Below are positions 42,844 through 54,620 of a DNA stretch of 64,000 nt, piece by piece; within the stretch, counting starts at the first letter, position 1; the number at the start of each line of letters is the position of its first letter. Location of the stretch: NCBI GenBank assembly GCA_009667805.1, contig CM019066.1:186001-250000 (forward strand). Direction: 5' to 3'. A program made the position numbers and the translations under genes. Under the pieces are notes generated by a model. The model saw only the letters and a program-made list of their open reading frames with translations, did no database searches and was not told the DNA's origin. Origin of the DNA: Leptobrachium leishanense. Lineage: Eukaryota > Chordata > Amphibia > Anura > Megophryidae.

Positions 42844-44423
42844 GTATCATCTGCCTAAAATTCATAAAAGACTTGATAATCCCCCCAAGGAGGCCTATTG
42901 TAAGTGGAATTGACTCAATGACTTGCAATTTGTCACATTATATAGATTGTTACTTACAAAAATATGTGACACTAGCTCCATCCTATTTAAAAGACTCCAG
43001 ACAGATAATTAGAGAACTAGAGAATATCATTTGGCGAAAAGAGTATTTATGGGCAACACTTGACGTTACTTTTCTATATACCATCATTGATCATGAGAAA
43101 GGGATTGAATCCCTGGATAATATAATGAGACTAGATGAAACCATGGACCAGAAACAAAGAGAATTTATCCTCAAATGTGTGTCTTTAATTTTGACACACA
43201 ATTATTTTAATTTTGATGGGTCGTATTTCCGTCAATGTGCGGGTACCAAAATGGACATGAGGTTCGCCCCAAATTATGCCAATATTTTTGTGGCAGATTG
43301 GGAATCCAAGGCGGTTTGTACGGGTAATGAATTTGGGGCGAACCTCGTGTTGTGGAGAAGATAAATCGATGATGTAATTCTGATTTTGAATGGGAGTAAA
43401 GAAACTCTTGAGGATTTCGTGATCCACATTAATAATAACAGATATGGATTAAAATTCACGGTGGAAATAGAACAACAGAGTATCACTTTTCTCGACTTGA
43501 CATTCTTTATTAAAGAAAATAAAATAGAGAGTAAAACCTCTTTTAAGCCAAGAGATGGTAATAGTTTTATTAAATACGACAGTTGTCACTACAAAAAATG
43601 GAAAGATATTATTCCGAAAAATCAGTTCATGCGGGTACGTAGAAACTGTTCGAATTATGAAGATTTTGTTGATCAGTCTAAAACAGTAGAAAATAAATTG
43701 AAGGCACATAATTATCCTGGAGAATTGATTGAAGAATCAAAGAATATTGTTTCCTTAATAGATCAAAAACATTTGTTGGATGAGAGAGTAAAAAAGAGAT
43801 AAAGAGTAACTTCGGTGCAGCTTTTATTACTGAATATAGTGAAGACGCTCCGCAAATTAAAAGAATATTAGCAAAACATTGGCCCATATTAAAATTAGAA
43901 ATCGTATATTGGAGAACTTTTGCCAGAGAGACCAGTAACGGTGTTTAAAAGAGCAATGAATTTAAAATCAAAAATTGCCCCGAGTGCATGGTTTCAGCCA
44001 GAGAGGAGAAGAGAAAACACAATAATAGAGAGACCGAATGGTTTCTATAAATGCGGAAACTGTTCAACGTGTAAACATCAGTCACGTAAGACAATGAAAT
44101 TTAAAAGTACAGTAACAGGAAATGAGTACCCAATTAAACATTTTATCAATTGTAAAAGCCGAAATGTAATTTATTTGCTGGAACGTAAATGTGGTTCAAA
44201 GTATATAGGGAGGACGGCCAGAACTCTCCGTGAGAGACTCATGGAACATTATTCAGGAATTCACACAAAAAAACTGAAACATAGTGTGCCTCTACACTGT
44301 AATAATTGTACTATGTTTAAATTTGAGGAGTTTGTTAGTATTGGTATTGATTTAGTGGAACCTGATTGGAGGGGAGGGGATATTGCAGTTAGGTTGACTA
44401 AGAGAGACCGAATGGATCTATAA

Positions 44424-45261
44424 ATTGAAAACATTGGGAGGTAAAGGGTTAAACAATGAGATCAATATTCTGGCATTTGTGGGGTAACCTCCTTGTAAAA
44501 ATGTAAAAGTAATGTAAAAATACTGTGTTGTGATTTTTAAGGCGTATTGGTAGAAATATGTCATTGTGTTTGATAAGAAGTTGAACATTTATAATGGCCT
44601 TATTAATGGTGTTAAGGTTTAAAGAATGCAGTTTTTGCCTTTTAATTAATTGCATTCAATGAGACATTGAATGGCATTAGTAATGGTGTTAAGGTTTTAT
44701 AAGAATGTATTATGTCTTTCGAATTGATTGTATTTAATGAGACATACCTAACAATCTCGATCCATGGGAATTAGAATTTGAAAGAGAAAACGGATCAAAT
44801 TGAAAGTGAAAGTGAAAGTAGATATATAGAGTAATGGGGGTCGCCATGTTTGTTCCGCTAGATGTAGAGGAGGTTGTTTTGGTATAGTAGTAGAATGAGA
44901 ACATAAGGGCAAATTGAAGAATGGGGTTGAGGTTGTGGTTATGTCCGTTGAGAATTGTTGAAATTGTTGGCGCGATCGGTTTCTGCCCGGTAAATTACGT
45001 AGAAAACAGCTCTAGAATGAATGCGTGGATAAGGACCAATGGGATTAGTGAGAATTTGGTCCAATGAGTGGTAATTTAAACTGCGTGTGCGCAGGGAATC
45101 GAAAGGTGATCGAGGATAGGGAGAGGATAATGAACGGCCATAGTGGGCGGAGAATTAGACTGCGCATGCACGGAAGATCCGAATCGCGGCCAAAGATTAG
45201 TGGGATATTACGAACACCCACAGCTGTTGTTACTAATTAAATGTTTTTTTTAGGTTGTGAG
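44424..45261 (+). other. PLE3 3' noncoding region
   Basis: AT-rich, no coding frame of note. It holds an imperfect tandem duplication of about 95 bp (44590-44745), marked by AATGGTGTTAAGGTTT twice and AATGAGACAT twice. The distal part (44760-45230) becomes GC-richer with A/G-rich runs. It ends beside the hAT terminus at 45262. Confidence 0.45.
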
Positions 45262-46497
45262 TAGGGATGAGCCGAACACCCCCGAGTTCGGTTTGCATTC
45301 AAACTCGAACTTTTCAAAAGTACGAATTAGAACTCGAACTCGAACACGAAATCAATACATGTTAATGGGACTCAAAATTAGATTTTTAGAGTGCCCTCCA
45401 AGAGGACATATATGCTAGATATTTGCCATAAAAGGTGTATGGGGGTCTGGGTAGTGCCCTGGGGGACAGGAAAGAAGGACAAGAAGTAAAAAAAAAAGTT
45501 TTTTAAAGGGACAGTGAGTTTTCCATGAAATAAGGGTTAAAAATAAAATGAAAAATTCCTTCAAATATCGTGCCTAGGAGGTCCCCATAACCTGCCCGTG
45601 AAGTGGCGGATTCTAGATGTATAGAAACATTTAAAAACAAAAAAATGACGTTTCAAATGAGGGTAAATGCTTTTCCTTTAATCTATTCATACACAACTGC
45701 TTGGGGCGGCAGCCTGTATGAAAAGACATTTTCGGACGCGCAGAAAAAGTTGTGTGAGTTTTATTGGCTAAATTAAGGTGAAACTTATGCAGGCTTTGGA
45801 TGAAAGTAACAATAGGTGCTTTAAAATTGGGCCTTTAGCATCGGCAACAGTGCCATCACACAGTAACCCCTCTGAGGATATGAATCTGGTACAGGCGTCA
45901 GTGGCAGTGCACCCAAATATTGTGCCTTTGGTGCCAGGCCAGCAGGTGCATTCACACAGTAACCCCTCTGTAGTATTGTGGATGAATGCAGGGGTGGACC
46001 CTGCGGTTCAAAAAAATAAAATGATATAAATGTGACACAGGCATCAGTGCAGCCAAATATTGTGCCTTTCATGGCAGCAAGTGCCTTCACACCGTAACCC
46101 TTTTGTGGTATTGTGGAAGAGTGCAGGGGTGGACCATGCGGTCCTATATTAAAAAGATATGAATCTGGTAAAGGCGTCAGTGCACCCAGATATTGTGCTT
46201 TTGGTGCCAGGCCAGCAAGTGCATTCATACAGTAAACCCTCTGTAGTATTGTGGAAGAGTGCAGGGGTGGACCCTGCGGTTCAAAAAATTAAAATGATAT
46301 AAATGTGACACAGGCATCAGTGCAGCCAAATATTGTGCCTTTCATGGCAGCAACTGCCTTCGCACCATAACCCTTTTGTGGTATTGTGGAAGAGTTCAGT
46401 GCTGGAGGTTTTGTGAATGCAGAAGACATCCCTGATTTATTCCGTTAAGTCAGCATCAGGGGATTGATAGCTGCTGATCAAGGACTGATTCATTTTT
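45262..46497 (-). mobile_element. hAT right-end fragment F, inverted
   Basis: Starts with the intact family terminus TAGGGATGAGCCGAACACC at 45262 and runs, in reverse orientation, through the 3' repeats (about four units) to the end of the transposase (TAA of the D-A-D-V-T-E end near 46440). It stops at 46497 in an A/T run. It is the mirror image of the right end of copy C at 52310-53619. Confidence 0.75.
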
Positions 46498-47124
46498 AAT
46501 TTTAATTGCAGCTAGATGGTCATATTTGACATAATTTGAAAGGCCTGATTATGGCCTTTCCAATGATACCAAACATGACCAGGTTTGGTTTAAAAAAAAT
46601 AAAAATAAAAAAAAGAAATTAAATAAAATATATATTTTTTTTTTTTTACATTTTTTTTGTCTGGGGGGGTTTAATTAAATAGGACCTAGGCTGTCATCTA
46701 AAAATAATTAGCACAAAATGGTCAGAATGAGCGCAGCGCACATAGGTGAACTGTCTCAGCAGTGAAGGGGTTAAAAAGCAAACGCATGTAAAAATTGGTA
46801 TTTCTAGTCTCGGGACAAAATTTTGAACCTATTTAGCCGGGGTCTTTTTGGTGGTTGTAGATTTGGGGATTAAATTACGAAAAAAGTGTGTTTTTACAAT
46901 TTTTCCTCATATTTCATATTTTTTTATAGTAAATTATTCGATATGATGGAAATAGTGGTATTTCTAGAAAGTCCATTTAATAGCGGGAAAAAGGTGTATA
47001 ATATGTGTGGGTTGAATAAACGAGTAAGAGGAAAATTTGACCTAAACACTAACAGCGCAGAAACATAAAAACAGCAGCGGTCACTAAAAGATGTATTTGT
47101 GTAAAACCGCCCGGTCACTAAGGG
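46498..47124. other. AT-rich unassigned sequence, possible TTAA element
   Basis: No supported gene. Two GGGGTTAA boxes (near 46767 and 47121) bound a 350-bp part that ends CCCGGTCACTAAGGGGTTAA, a style seen in piggyBac-type MITE ends. The boxes are in the same orientation rather than inverted, so assignment is weak. Confidence 0.3.
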
Positions 47125-47650
47125 GTTAAAACATTTGTGAATTGAGGTGATCTGTGTCTCGTCCCACATCCAGTACCACGCATTATTTTGGGGCTCACTA
47201 ATTTCTTTAAAATATTTGTGAATTGAGGTGATCTGTGTCTCGTCCCTCATCCAATACCACGTATTATTTTAGGGCTCACTAATTTCTTTAAAACATTTGT
47301 GAATTGAGGTGATCTGTGTGTCGTCACACATCCAGTACCATGCATTATTTTGAGGCTCACTAATTTCTTTAAAACATTTGTGAATTGAGGTGATCTGTGT
47401 CTCATCCCACATCGAGTACCACGCATTATTTTGGGGCTCACTCATTTCTTTAAAACATTTGTGAATTGAGGTGATCTGTGTCTCGTCCCACATCCAGTAC
47501 CACGCATTATTTTGGGGCTCACTAATTTCTTTAAAACATTTGTGAATTGAGGTGATCTGTGTCTCGTCCCACATCCAGTAACACACATTATTTTTGGGCT
47601 CACTAATTTCTTTAAAACATTGTGAATTGAGGTGATCTGTGTCTCGTCAC
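47125..47650 (+). repeat. Seven 81-bp repeats in hAT copy C 5' region
   Basis: GAATTGAGGTGATCTGTGT recurs at about 47139, 47220, 47301, 47382, 47463, 47543 and 47623, so the period is 80-81 bp. Copy B has the related 73/81-bp alternating array. Confidence 0.85.
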
Positions 47651-48199
47651 TGGCTGCCAGCTATCAGTGTGTCTGAGTTATACCAGAGTTCTTTAAATCT
47701 TTATACCAGAGTTGAATCAGAGTTCTGTTTATATTAATCTATATATCCCTCACCATGTCTGAAAGAACAAAAAGGACAGGCAGACGCTCCCAGACACAGA
47801 TAAGAGGGCAAGCAGCCCCTGTGTCGGGAGGCTGTGCCTCTGGTCGTGGTGGACGTGGTGCATCCTCTGCAGGGGCATGCTTGTCCTTTCTAACTGGTGC
47901 TGGCCGTCTTAAGCAGCAGCAACATACAGAGGACTTGGTGGATTGGCTAACCAGGCCATCCTCATCCTCCGAGTCCTCGGCCAGCCAGGCTTCTAGTGCT
48001 TTACAGTCCACCTCAGCTGCCAAAGCATCTAATGCAGCCGCCATGTCCACAGCTACTCCTGCCGTAGCCTCGCTATCACACACGGAGGAGTCAGCTGAAT
48101 TGTTTGACTACAATGAGAGTGACATGCTGCTTGAGGATGCGCAGCAAATACAGTGCTCTGATTCAATCTCTGAGGCTGAGGAAGGGAGTATAATCAACC

Positions 48200-48938
48200 T
48201 ATACACTATACAACTATACAACTCATACACGCCCTGGTAATCTCCCGACTCGACTTTTGCAATAATCTTATCTGGCCTCCCTCTGTCCCGCCTCTCCCCC
48301 CTACAAACCATCCTGAACGCCTCCGCCAGGCTAATTCACCTCACCCGCCGCTCTGTCTCTGACGCTCCCCTCTGCGAGTCCCTTCACTGGCTCCCCATCC
48401 ACTGCAGAATTACGTTCAAAATCCTTATCGTTACCAACAAAACCCTCACTAACTCAGCTCCCCACTACCTGTCCTCACTAATCACCAAATACACCCCAGC
48501 CCACTCCCTAAGGTCAAACAGTGAACTGCGCCTAGCTTATCCCCGCATCACCTCTTCCCACGATAGACTGCAGGATTTCTCACGCGCAGCCCCCACTCTC
48601 TGGAACGCTCTCCCTCGTACTGTCAGACTTTCCCCTAACTTCTCTTCCTTCAAACGCTCCCTTAAAACGTTCCTATTTAGGGAAGCCTACCACCCAACTC
48701 ACTGAAGCAACCATCAATCACTCTCACCTTACAGTTCTCTCCTCCTGTTTCCAACCCCAACCCTCCTAGATTGTGAGTTCCTACGGGAATAGGGCCCTCA
48801 TCTCCTCCTTTAATGTTTGTCAAAAGTTGTTCAATGTATTGTATTGTGATCCTGTGTATACTGTGCCTATTGTACAGCGCTGCGGAATATGCTGGAGCTT
48901 TATAAATAAAGAATAATAATAATAATAATAATAATAAT
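48200..48938 (+). mobile_element. L2-like LINE 3' fragment 1
   Basis: Encodes the last part of an L2/CR1-type RT protein (SLHWLPIHCRITFKIL, APHYLSSLI, APTLWNALPR) up to a stop near 48702. The 3' tail has GCGCTGCGGAATATG and TTTATAAATAAAGAATAATAAT, with AAT repeats at the end. 5'-truncated, as usual for LINEs. One stop lies near its start (48238). The host hAT lost sequence at this point, so no clean duplication remains. Confidence 0.85.
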
Positions 48939-49524
48939 GCGGTCACTGACTCCACCTGGGTGCCAGATAAAACAGAGGAATTAAGTGAGGAAGAGGGGGA
49001 GGAGGAGGCACAGCAAACACGAGCACAACATCCTCTGTGACCAACCGTAGCACTAGCCAGCACTATCACATGTCAGAGCTGCTCCGGTGCAGCACACTGT
49101 TGTCTCAAAGAACACATGCAGGAATTCTGTTGTCTGGGAGTTCTTTAAGAAATGTGCAGTAGAGCGCAGCGTTGCTATTTGCAATCTATGTCAGATGAGG
49201 CTTAAGCGTGGAAAGATACCGGACACTTGGGTACAACGTGCTTGAGGCGACATATGAATAAGTGCCACACATCCCTTGGCGCAAAACCTTTGCGTAGGTC
49301 CTCCTCCTCCTCATCTGTCTCAACCCCCACTGTATGTCCTGCCATGTCATTGCCTACAACCTCCACCGACAGGGATGATGCTATAGTAATGGATGTACCA
49401 GCTCCTTCTTCACATGTGACATCATCCCAGTAGCTGAAGATTTACGCAGTCAGATTACGTTGCGCAGCTGCTGCAGCGAAATAAAAAATATAGTCCCATC
49501 CATCCCCAAGCACAGCGTCTAAAT

Positions 49525-50039
49525 TATTATTATTATTATTAATTCTTTATTTATAAAGCGCCAGCATATTCCGCAGCGCTGTACAATAAGCACAGTATAG
49601 ACAGGGTTACATACATTGAACAACATTTGACAAACAGTACAGGAGGAGATGAAGGCCCTATTCCCGTAGGAACTCACAATCTGGGAGGGTTTGGGGTTGG
49701 AAACAGGAGGAGAGGACTGTAAGGTGAGAGTGATTGATGGTTGCGTCAGTGAGTTGGGTGGTTAGGCCTCCCTAAATAGGAATGTTTTCAGGGAGCGTTT
49801 GAAGGAAGAGAAGTTAGGGGAAAGTCTGACAGCACGAGGGAGAGCGTTCCAGAGAGTGGGGGCTGCGCGTGAGAAATCCTGCAGTCTATCATGGGAAGAG
49901 GTGATGCGGGGAGAAGCTAGGCGCAGGTCACTGTTTGACCTTAGGGAGCGGGCTGGGTGTATTTGGTGGTGATTAGTGAGGACAGGTAGTGGGGAGCTGA
50001 GTTAGTGAGGCTTTTGTAGGTAAGGATAAGGATTTTGAA
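49525..50039 (-). mobile_element. L2-like LINE 3' fragment 2
   Basis: Same L2 family on the minus strand: ATT repeats at the left, then the inverse of GCGCTGCGGAATATGCTGGCG and of the RT C-terminus. Flanked by CTAAAT (49519-49524 and 50040-50045), which restores the hAT sequence GTCTAAATGCCAGC. Confidence 0.9.
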
Positions 50040-51844
50040 CTAAATGCCAGCTTAGCAAAATTACTCGCATTGCAGCTGCTGCCTTTCCAGCTGGTGGACT
50101 CTGCTCCCTTCTGTGAATTTGCTGAATGTGCTGTACCACAGTGGCATGTCCAAAACGCCATTACTTTTCACGCAAGGCCATTCCAGCACTATACCAGCAC
50201 GTGGAAGACAATGTTATCCAGTCATTGGGAAAGGCAGTCAGCAGCAAGGTGCATGTGACTTTAGACACGTGGTCCAGCAAGCATGGACAGGGTCGTTACA
50301 TTTCCTTCACGCACACTGGGTAACTCTGATCGCAGCTGGGAGGATCCAAGACGGGGCTCTGTGCTGGAGCTTGTTCAACCACCACGCCTCTAGAAAGCTG
50401 CTTGTATGAGGTCTGTCTGTTCCACCACCACCACCTCTTCCTCCTCCTCCTCCTCCTCCTTCTCTGTCTCTGGTGAAGTGGCAGTTAAACCGACGCCTGA
50501 CAGGGGCTACGCAATGTCTCAAGCAAAAAGATGCCATACTGTGCTTGAGCTGGTTTGTTTAGGGGACAGGAGCCACACCGGGTCAGAAATTTGTCAGCTC
50601 TGCAGGGCAGCGTGCAGAGACGGTTAACACCACGCCAGCTTGAGCTGGGAATGATCATCTGCGATAATGGCAGCAACCTTCTCTCCGCCCTATGCAAGGT
50701 TAAATTGACGCATGTACCATGCCTAGCACACGTCCTAAATCTGGTGGTACAGCGTTTCCTAAACATGTACCCAGGGCTGCCAGAGCTTCTCATCCAGGCC
50801 AGAAAAGTCTGCAGCCACTTCAGACGGTCATTCCCAGAAAGCGTTCGCCTGGCAGAAATTCAAAGAGAATTCCACCTTCCCACAAACCGTCTGATCTGTG
50901 ACATGCCCACCAGGTGGAACTCGACATTAGCAATGCTGCAGCGCCTGCACAAGCAGCAGAGGGCCATCAACGAGTACCTGTGTGAGTATGGCACAAGAAC
51001 AGGTTCAGGTCAACTTGGTTTCCCCCCCCCGCAGTGGCTGATGATCAAGGATGCATGCACTGTACTGTCTAATTTGAGGAGGCAACAAGGATGGTGAGCA
51101 GGGACAGTGTATGCATCAGTGACACAATTCCTTTAGTGTTCCTGCTGGAGCACACTCTGCGGGAAATTATAGATGTGGGTCTAGAGGCAGAGCAGCGGGA
51201 GGAAGAGGAGGCCTTCCCTAGCTCTCAAGGCCCCAGTCTTTCCGCAGACAGCATTCCTGCGTGTCCTACTCAGATCAGACAGGAGGAGGATGAGGAGGAG
51301 GAGGAGTAATTAAGTAGTGGGGGCATTGAAGGTGGGGATTCCTCAAGGGAGGGTTTTGTGGGCTCAGAAACAGAAGGGCTAGTGCTTGGCTTGGAGGAGG
51401 AAGTGCACGATACGGTCATCCTCATTGACCAGGAAGACTCGGAAGCTAATGCCACCTCCAACCTATGCTGCATGGTCTCCCTAATGATGCAAAGCCTGCA
51501 AAAGGACCCCAGCATTCGTGCTATCAAGGAGAGGGATCATTACTGGTTGGCAAGCCTTCTTGATCCACGATGCAAGGGGAAAGTTGCAGAGCTCATCCTG
51601 TCCACACAGAGGGAGAACAGGATGAAAAAACTTGAGGACGCTCTAAAGCGACACTTGTGTAACACCTTTCCAGGCACTGGTAGGTTACCAAGTGCTGACA
51701 CACGTGCTTCTGAGGCTGCGGGTGATCAGAGGAATTTGTGGTGAAGGCCAGGGCCACTTGACTGATGCTTTTTTAAATTTTTTTAGTCCTCGACGGCCAG
51801 GGACGTCAAATGTAGGCACCCATTGCCAGCGTCTTCACCATATG

Positions 51845-52010
51845 TGAGATTGTGAGTTCCTACGGGAATAGGGCCCTCATCTCCTCCTGTACTGTTTGTC
51901 AAATGCTGTTCAATGTATTGTAACCCTGTCTGTACTGTGCTTATTGTACAGCGCTGCGGAATATGCTGGCGCTTTATAAATAAAGAATAATAATAATAAT
52001 AATAATAATA
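51845..52010 (+). mobile_element. L2-like LINE 3' tail 3
   Basis: Only the last 166 bp of the L2 family (TGAGATTGTGAGTTCC to the AAT tail), flanked by ATATG (51840-51844 and 52011-52015). Removal rejoins the hAT sequence CACCATATGGTGCAGG. Confidence 0.9.
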
Positions 52011-53619
52011 ATATGGTGCAGGACTACCTAAGAGCAAGGGCAGACCTGGATAGGTTTAAAGCAGATGATCCACTTGCTTACTGGGTGTTGAGATTGGATC
52101 ACTGGCCAGAACTAAGCCAATATGCTATGCAGCTACTAGGTTGCCCTTCATCTAGCCGTGCTTTCCGAAAGGACGTCAGTGCCGCTGGAGTTTTGTCACA
52201 GACAAAAGAGTGCGTCTGTCCACGACTCTGTAGACCGGCTGACATTTATAAAAATGATCCATCCTGGATCAGCAGTTATCAATCCCCTGATGCTGACGTA
52301 ACGAGAAAAGATCGGATTTTCTGCGATTCACAAAACCTCCAGCACGAACTCTTCCACAATACCCAAAAGGGTTATGATGTGAATGCACTTGCTTCCATGA
52401 AAGGCACAATATTTGGCTGCACTGAATGCCTGTACCAGATTTATATCAATTAAATTTTTTTAACCCGCAGGGTCCAACCCAGCACTCTTACAATACCACA
52501 GAGTTGTTACTGTATGATGATACTTGCTGGCCTGGCATTAAAGGCACAATATCTGGGTGCACTGACGCCCATATTACAGATCAAAAACTTTTCAATATAG
52601 GACACATGGTCAACCCTGCATTCTTCTACAATACCACAGAGGGGTTACTGTATGATGATACTTGCTGGCCTTGGCATAAAGGCACAATATCTGGGTGCAC
52701 TGACGCCCATTAACCGATCAAAAACTTTTCAAATATAGTAGCACATGGTCCACCCCTGCATTCTTCCACATACCACAGAGGGGTTACTGTATGATAGTAC
52801 TTTGCAGGCCTGGCACCAAAAGCACAATATCTGGGTGCACTGACGCCTTGACCAGAATCATATCCTTTCAATATAGGACCACATGGTCCACCCCTGCATT
52901 CTTCCACAATACCACAGAGGGGTTACTGTATGATAGTACTTGCAGGCCTTGCACCAAAAGCACAATATTTGGGTGCACTGCCACTGACGCCTGTATCAGA
53001 TTCATCAGAGGGGCTACGGTGTGACGGCACTGTTGGGGATGCTAAAGGACCAATTTTAAAGCACCTATTGTTACTTTCATCCAAAGCCTGCATATATTTC
53101 ACAATAATTTAGCCAAAAAAATCAGTAAACATTTTCTGCGTGTCCGAAAATGTCTCCTCTTTTCATACAGACTGCCGCCCCAAGCAGTTGTTTATGGATA
53201 GATTAAAGGAAAAGCATTTACCGTCATATGAAACGTCATTTTTTTGTTTTAAAGTGTTTCTATACATCCTAGAAATCCGCCACTTCACGGGCAGGTTATG
53301 GGGACCTCCTAGGCACGATATTTGAAGGAATTTTTGTTTTTATTTTTAACCCTTATTTCATGGAAAACTCACTGTCCCTTTTAGAAATGTTTTTTTTTTA
53401 ACTTTTTGTCCTTGTTTCCTGTCCCCAGGGACTACCTGGACCCCCATACACCTTTTATGGCAAATATGTAGCATATATGCCCTCTTGGAGGGAACTCTAA
53501 AAACCGAATTTTTCAGCCCCATTGACTTGCATTGGGTTCGAGTTCGGGTTCGGACCGAACAAATGGGAAGTTCGTGTTCGGGCTCGAACCGAAATCGGGG
53601 GGTGTTCGGCTCATCCCTA

Positions 53620-54479
53620 ATGGTGAAGATGCTGGCAATGGGTGCCTACATTTGACGTCCCTGGCATCTGTGGACTAAAAAAAATTAAAAAGGCATCAGT
53701 CAAGCGGCCCCGGCCTTCACCACATATTCCTCTGATCATCCGCAGCCTCAGAACACCTGTGTCATCACTTGGTAACCTACCAGTGCCTGGAAAGGTGTTA
53801 CACACAGTGTCGCTTTAGAGCATCTTCAGTTTTTTCATCCTGTTCTCCCTCTGTGCGAGCAGGATGAGCTCTGCAACTTTACCCTTGTATCGTGGATCAA
53901 GAAGGCTTGCCAACCAGTAATGATCCCTCTCCTTGATAGCACGAACCCTGGGGTCCTTTTGCAGGCTTTGCATAATAAGGGAGCCCATGCATCGTAGGTT
54001 GGAGGTGGCATTAGCTTCCGAGTCTTCCTGGTCAATGATGAGGATGACCCCATCGTGCACTTCCTCCTCCCAGCCACATACTAGTCCTTGTTTCTGGGCA
54101 CACAAAACCCTCCCTTGAGAAATCCCCACCTTCAATGCCTCCACTACTTAAATATTCCTCCTCCTCCTCATCCTCCTCCTGTCTGATCTGAGGAGGACCC
54201 AATGGAATGCTGTCTGCGGAAAGACTGGGGCTTTGAGAGCTAGGGAAGGCCTCCTCTTCCTCCTGCTGCTCTGCCTCTAGAGCCACATCTATAATTCCCC
54301 GCAGAGTGTGCTCCAGCAGGAACACTAAAGGAATTTTGTCATTGATGCATGCACTGTCCCTGCTCACCATCCTCGTTGCCTCCTCAAATGGTGACAGTAC
54401 AGTGTATGCATCCTTGATCATCAGCCACTGCGGTGGGAAAAAAAAACAAGTTGACCTGAACCTGTCCTTGTGCCATACT
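53620..54479 (-). pseudogene. hAT transposase fragment (copy E)
   Basis: Minus-strand hAT piece from the WLMIKDACTVLS-like block (near 54430) through the acidic spacer to GTHCQHLHH near 53620. Frames 54523-54032, 54144-53815 and 53805-53617 give the landmarks ACINDKIPLVFLLEHTLRGII and HYWLASLLDPRYKGK. Frameshifts near 54050 and 53815. It is cut at 53620 by the right end of copy C and at 54479 by PLE4 sequence. Confidence 0.8.
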
Positions 54480-54620
54480 CCGTTATCAATCCAAAATTGG
54501 GGGATGTATGATCTATAAGACAAAATAACATCTCATGGTGCAGAGGGTAGCAAATTTCTATATTTAAACGCCCCTGCTATCATAGCACTCACAAAATTAA
54601 GAATAATTGTAGGCATATAG

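Larger units (their letters stand above)
32745..44423 (+). pseudogene. PLE3 reverse transcriptase with GIY-YIG endonuclease, broken
   Basis: N-terminal and fingers part at 32745-33395 (a shift near 33045; IIRQADKRGGVVIQ). The palm follows at 42844 (YHLPKIHK, then a 1-base loss in a C-run near 42885, then RPIVSGIDS). Motif A region ATLDVTFLYTII and the block RFAPNYANIFVADW follow. The catalytic YIDD box carries a stop in place of its tyrosine (TAA before IDDVIL, near 43362). Another shift lies near 43800. The nuclease NVIYLL...SKYIGRTARTLRERL is at about 44160-44240, ending at 44423. Not functional. Confidence 0.85.
32678..45261 (+). mobile_element. Penelope-like element PLE3, split by LTR-G complex
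   Basis: The Penelope coding region begins around 32678-32745 and continues to 33395. It resumes at 42844 after the LTR-G complex and ends at 44423. About 840 bp of 3' noncoding sequence follow. Proteins differ clearly from PLE2 and PLE4, so it is a separate family. I could not place pseudo-LTRs or a hammerhead in it. Confidence 0.75.
47755..52305 (+). pseudogene. hAT BED-finger transposase (copy C), interrupted
   Basis: ATG at 47755, with the N-terminus open for about 150 codons (Arg/Gly/Ser-rich start, then HTEESAELFDYNESD). The first L2 tail (48200-48938) replaces part of the acidic region. The BED finger follows at about 49120-49255 with a 1-base loss near 49208, then a second L2 tail, the catalytic region (50040-51060; GMIICDNGSNLL, CLAHVLNLVVQ, RWNSTLAMLQ), the Glu-rich spacer, HYWLASLLDPRCKG near 51545, a third L2 tail, and a damaged dimerisation segment near 52155. 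Many frameshifts. Inactive. Confidence 0.8.
47125..53619 (+). mobile_element. hAT transposon copy C
   Basis: From the 5' tandem array through the transposase to an intact right terminus (GGTGTTCGGCTCATCCCTA, ending 53619). Three L2-like LINE tails have inserted in it. Its own left terminus is not found; a mirror-image right end (45262-46497) lies upstream instead. The flanking bases at 45254-45261 and 53620-53627 do not match as an 8-bp duplication. Confidence 0.75.

Noticed and set aside
47125..47650. CRISPR-like regular repeats
   Set aside because: Units are 81 bp with no separate unique spacers, adjacent to a eukaryotic hAT transposase. They are ordinary tandem repeats.
45254..53627. Single composite hAT with an 8-bp duplication
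   Set aside because: Flanking octamers differ, so a single transposition of 45262-53619 is not supported.
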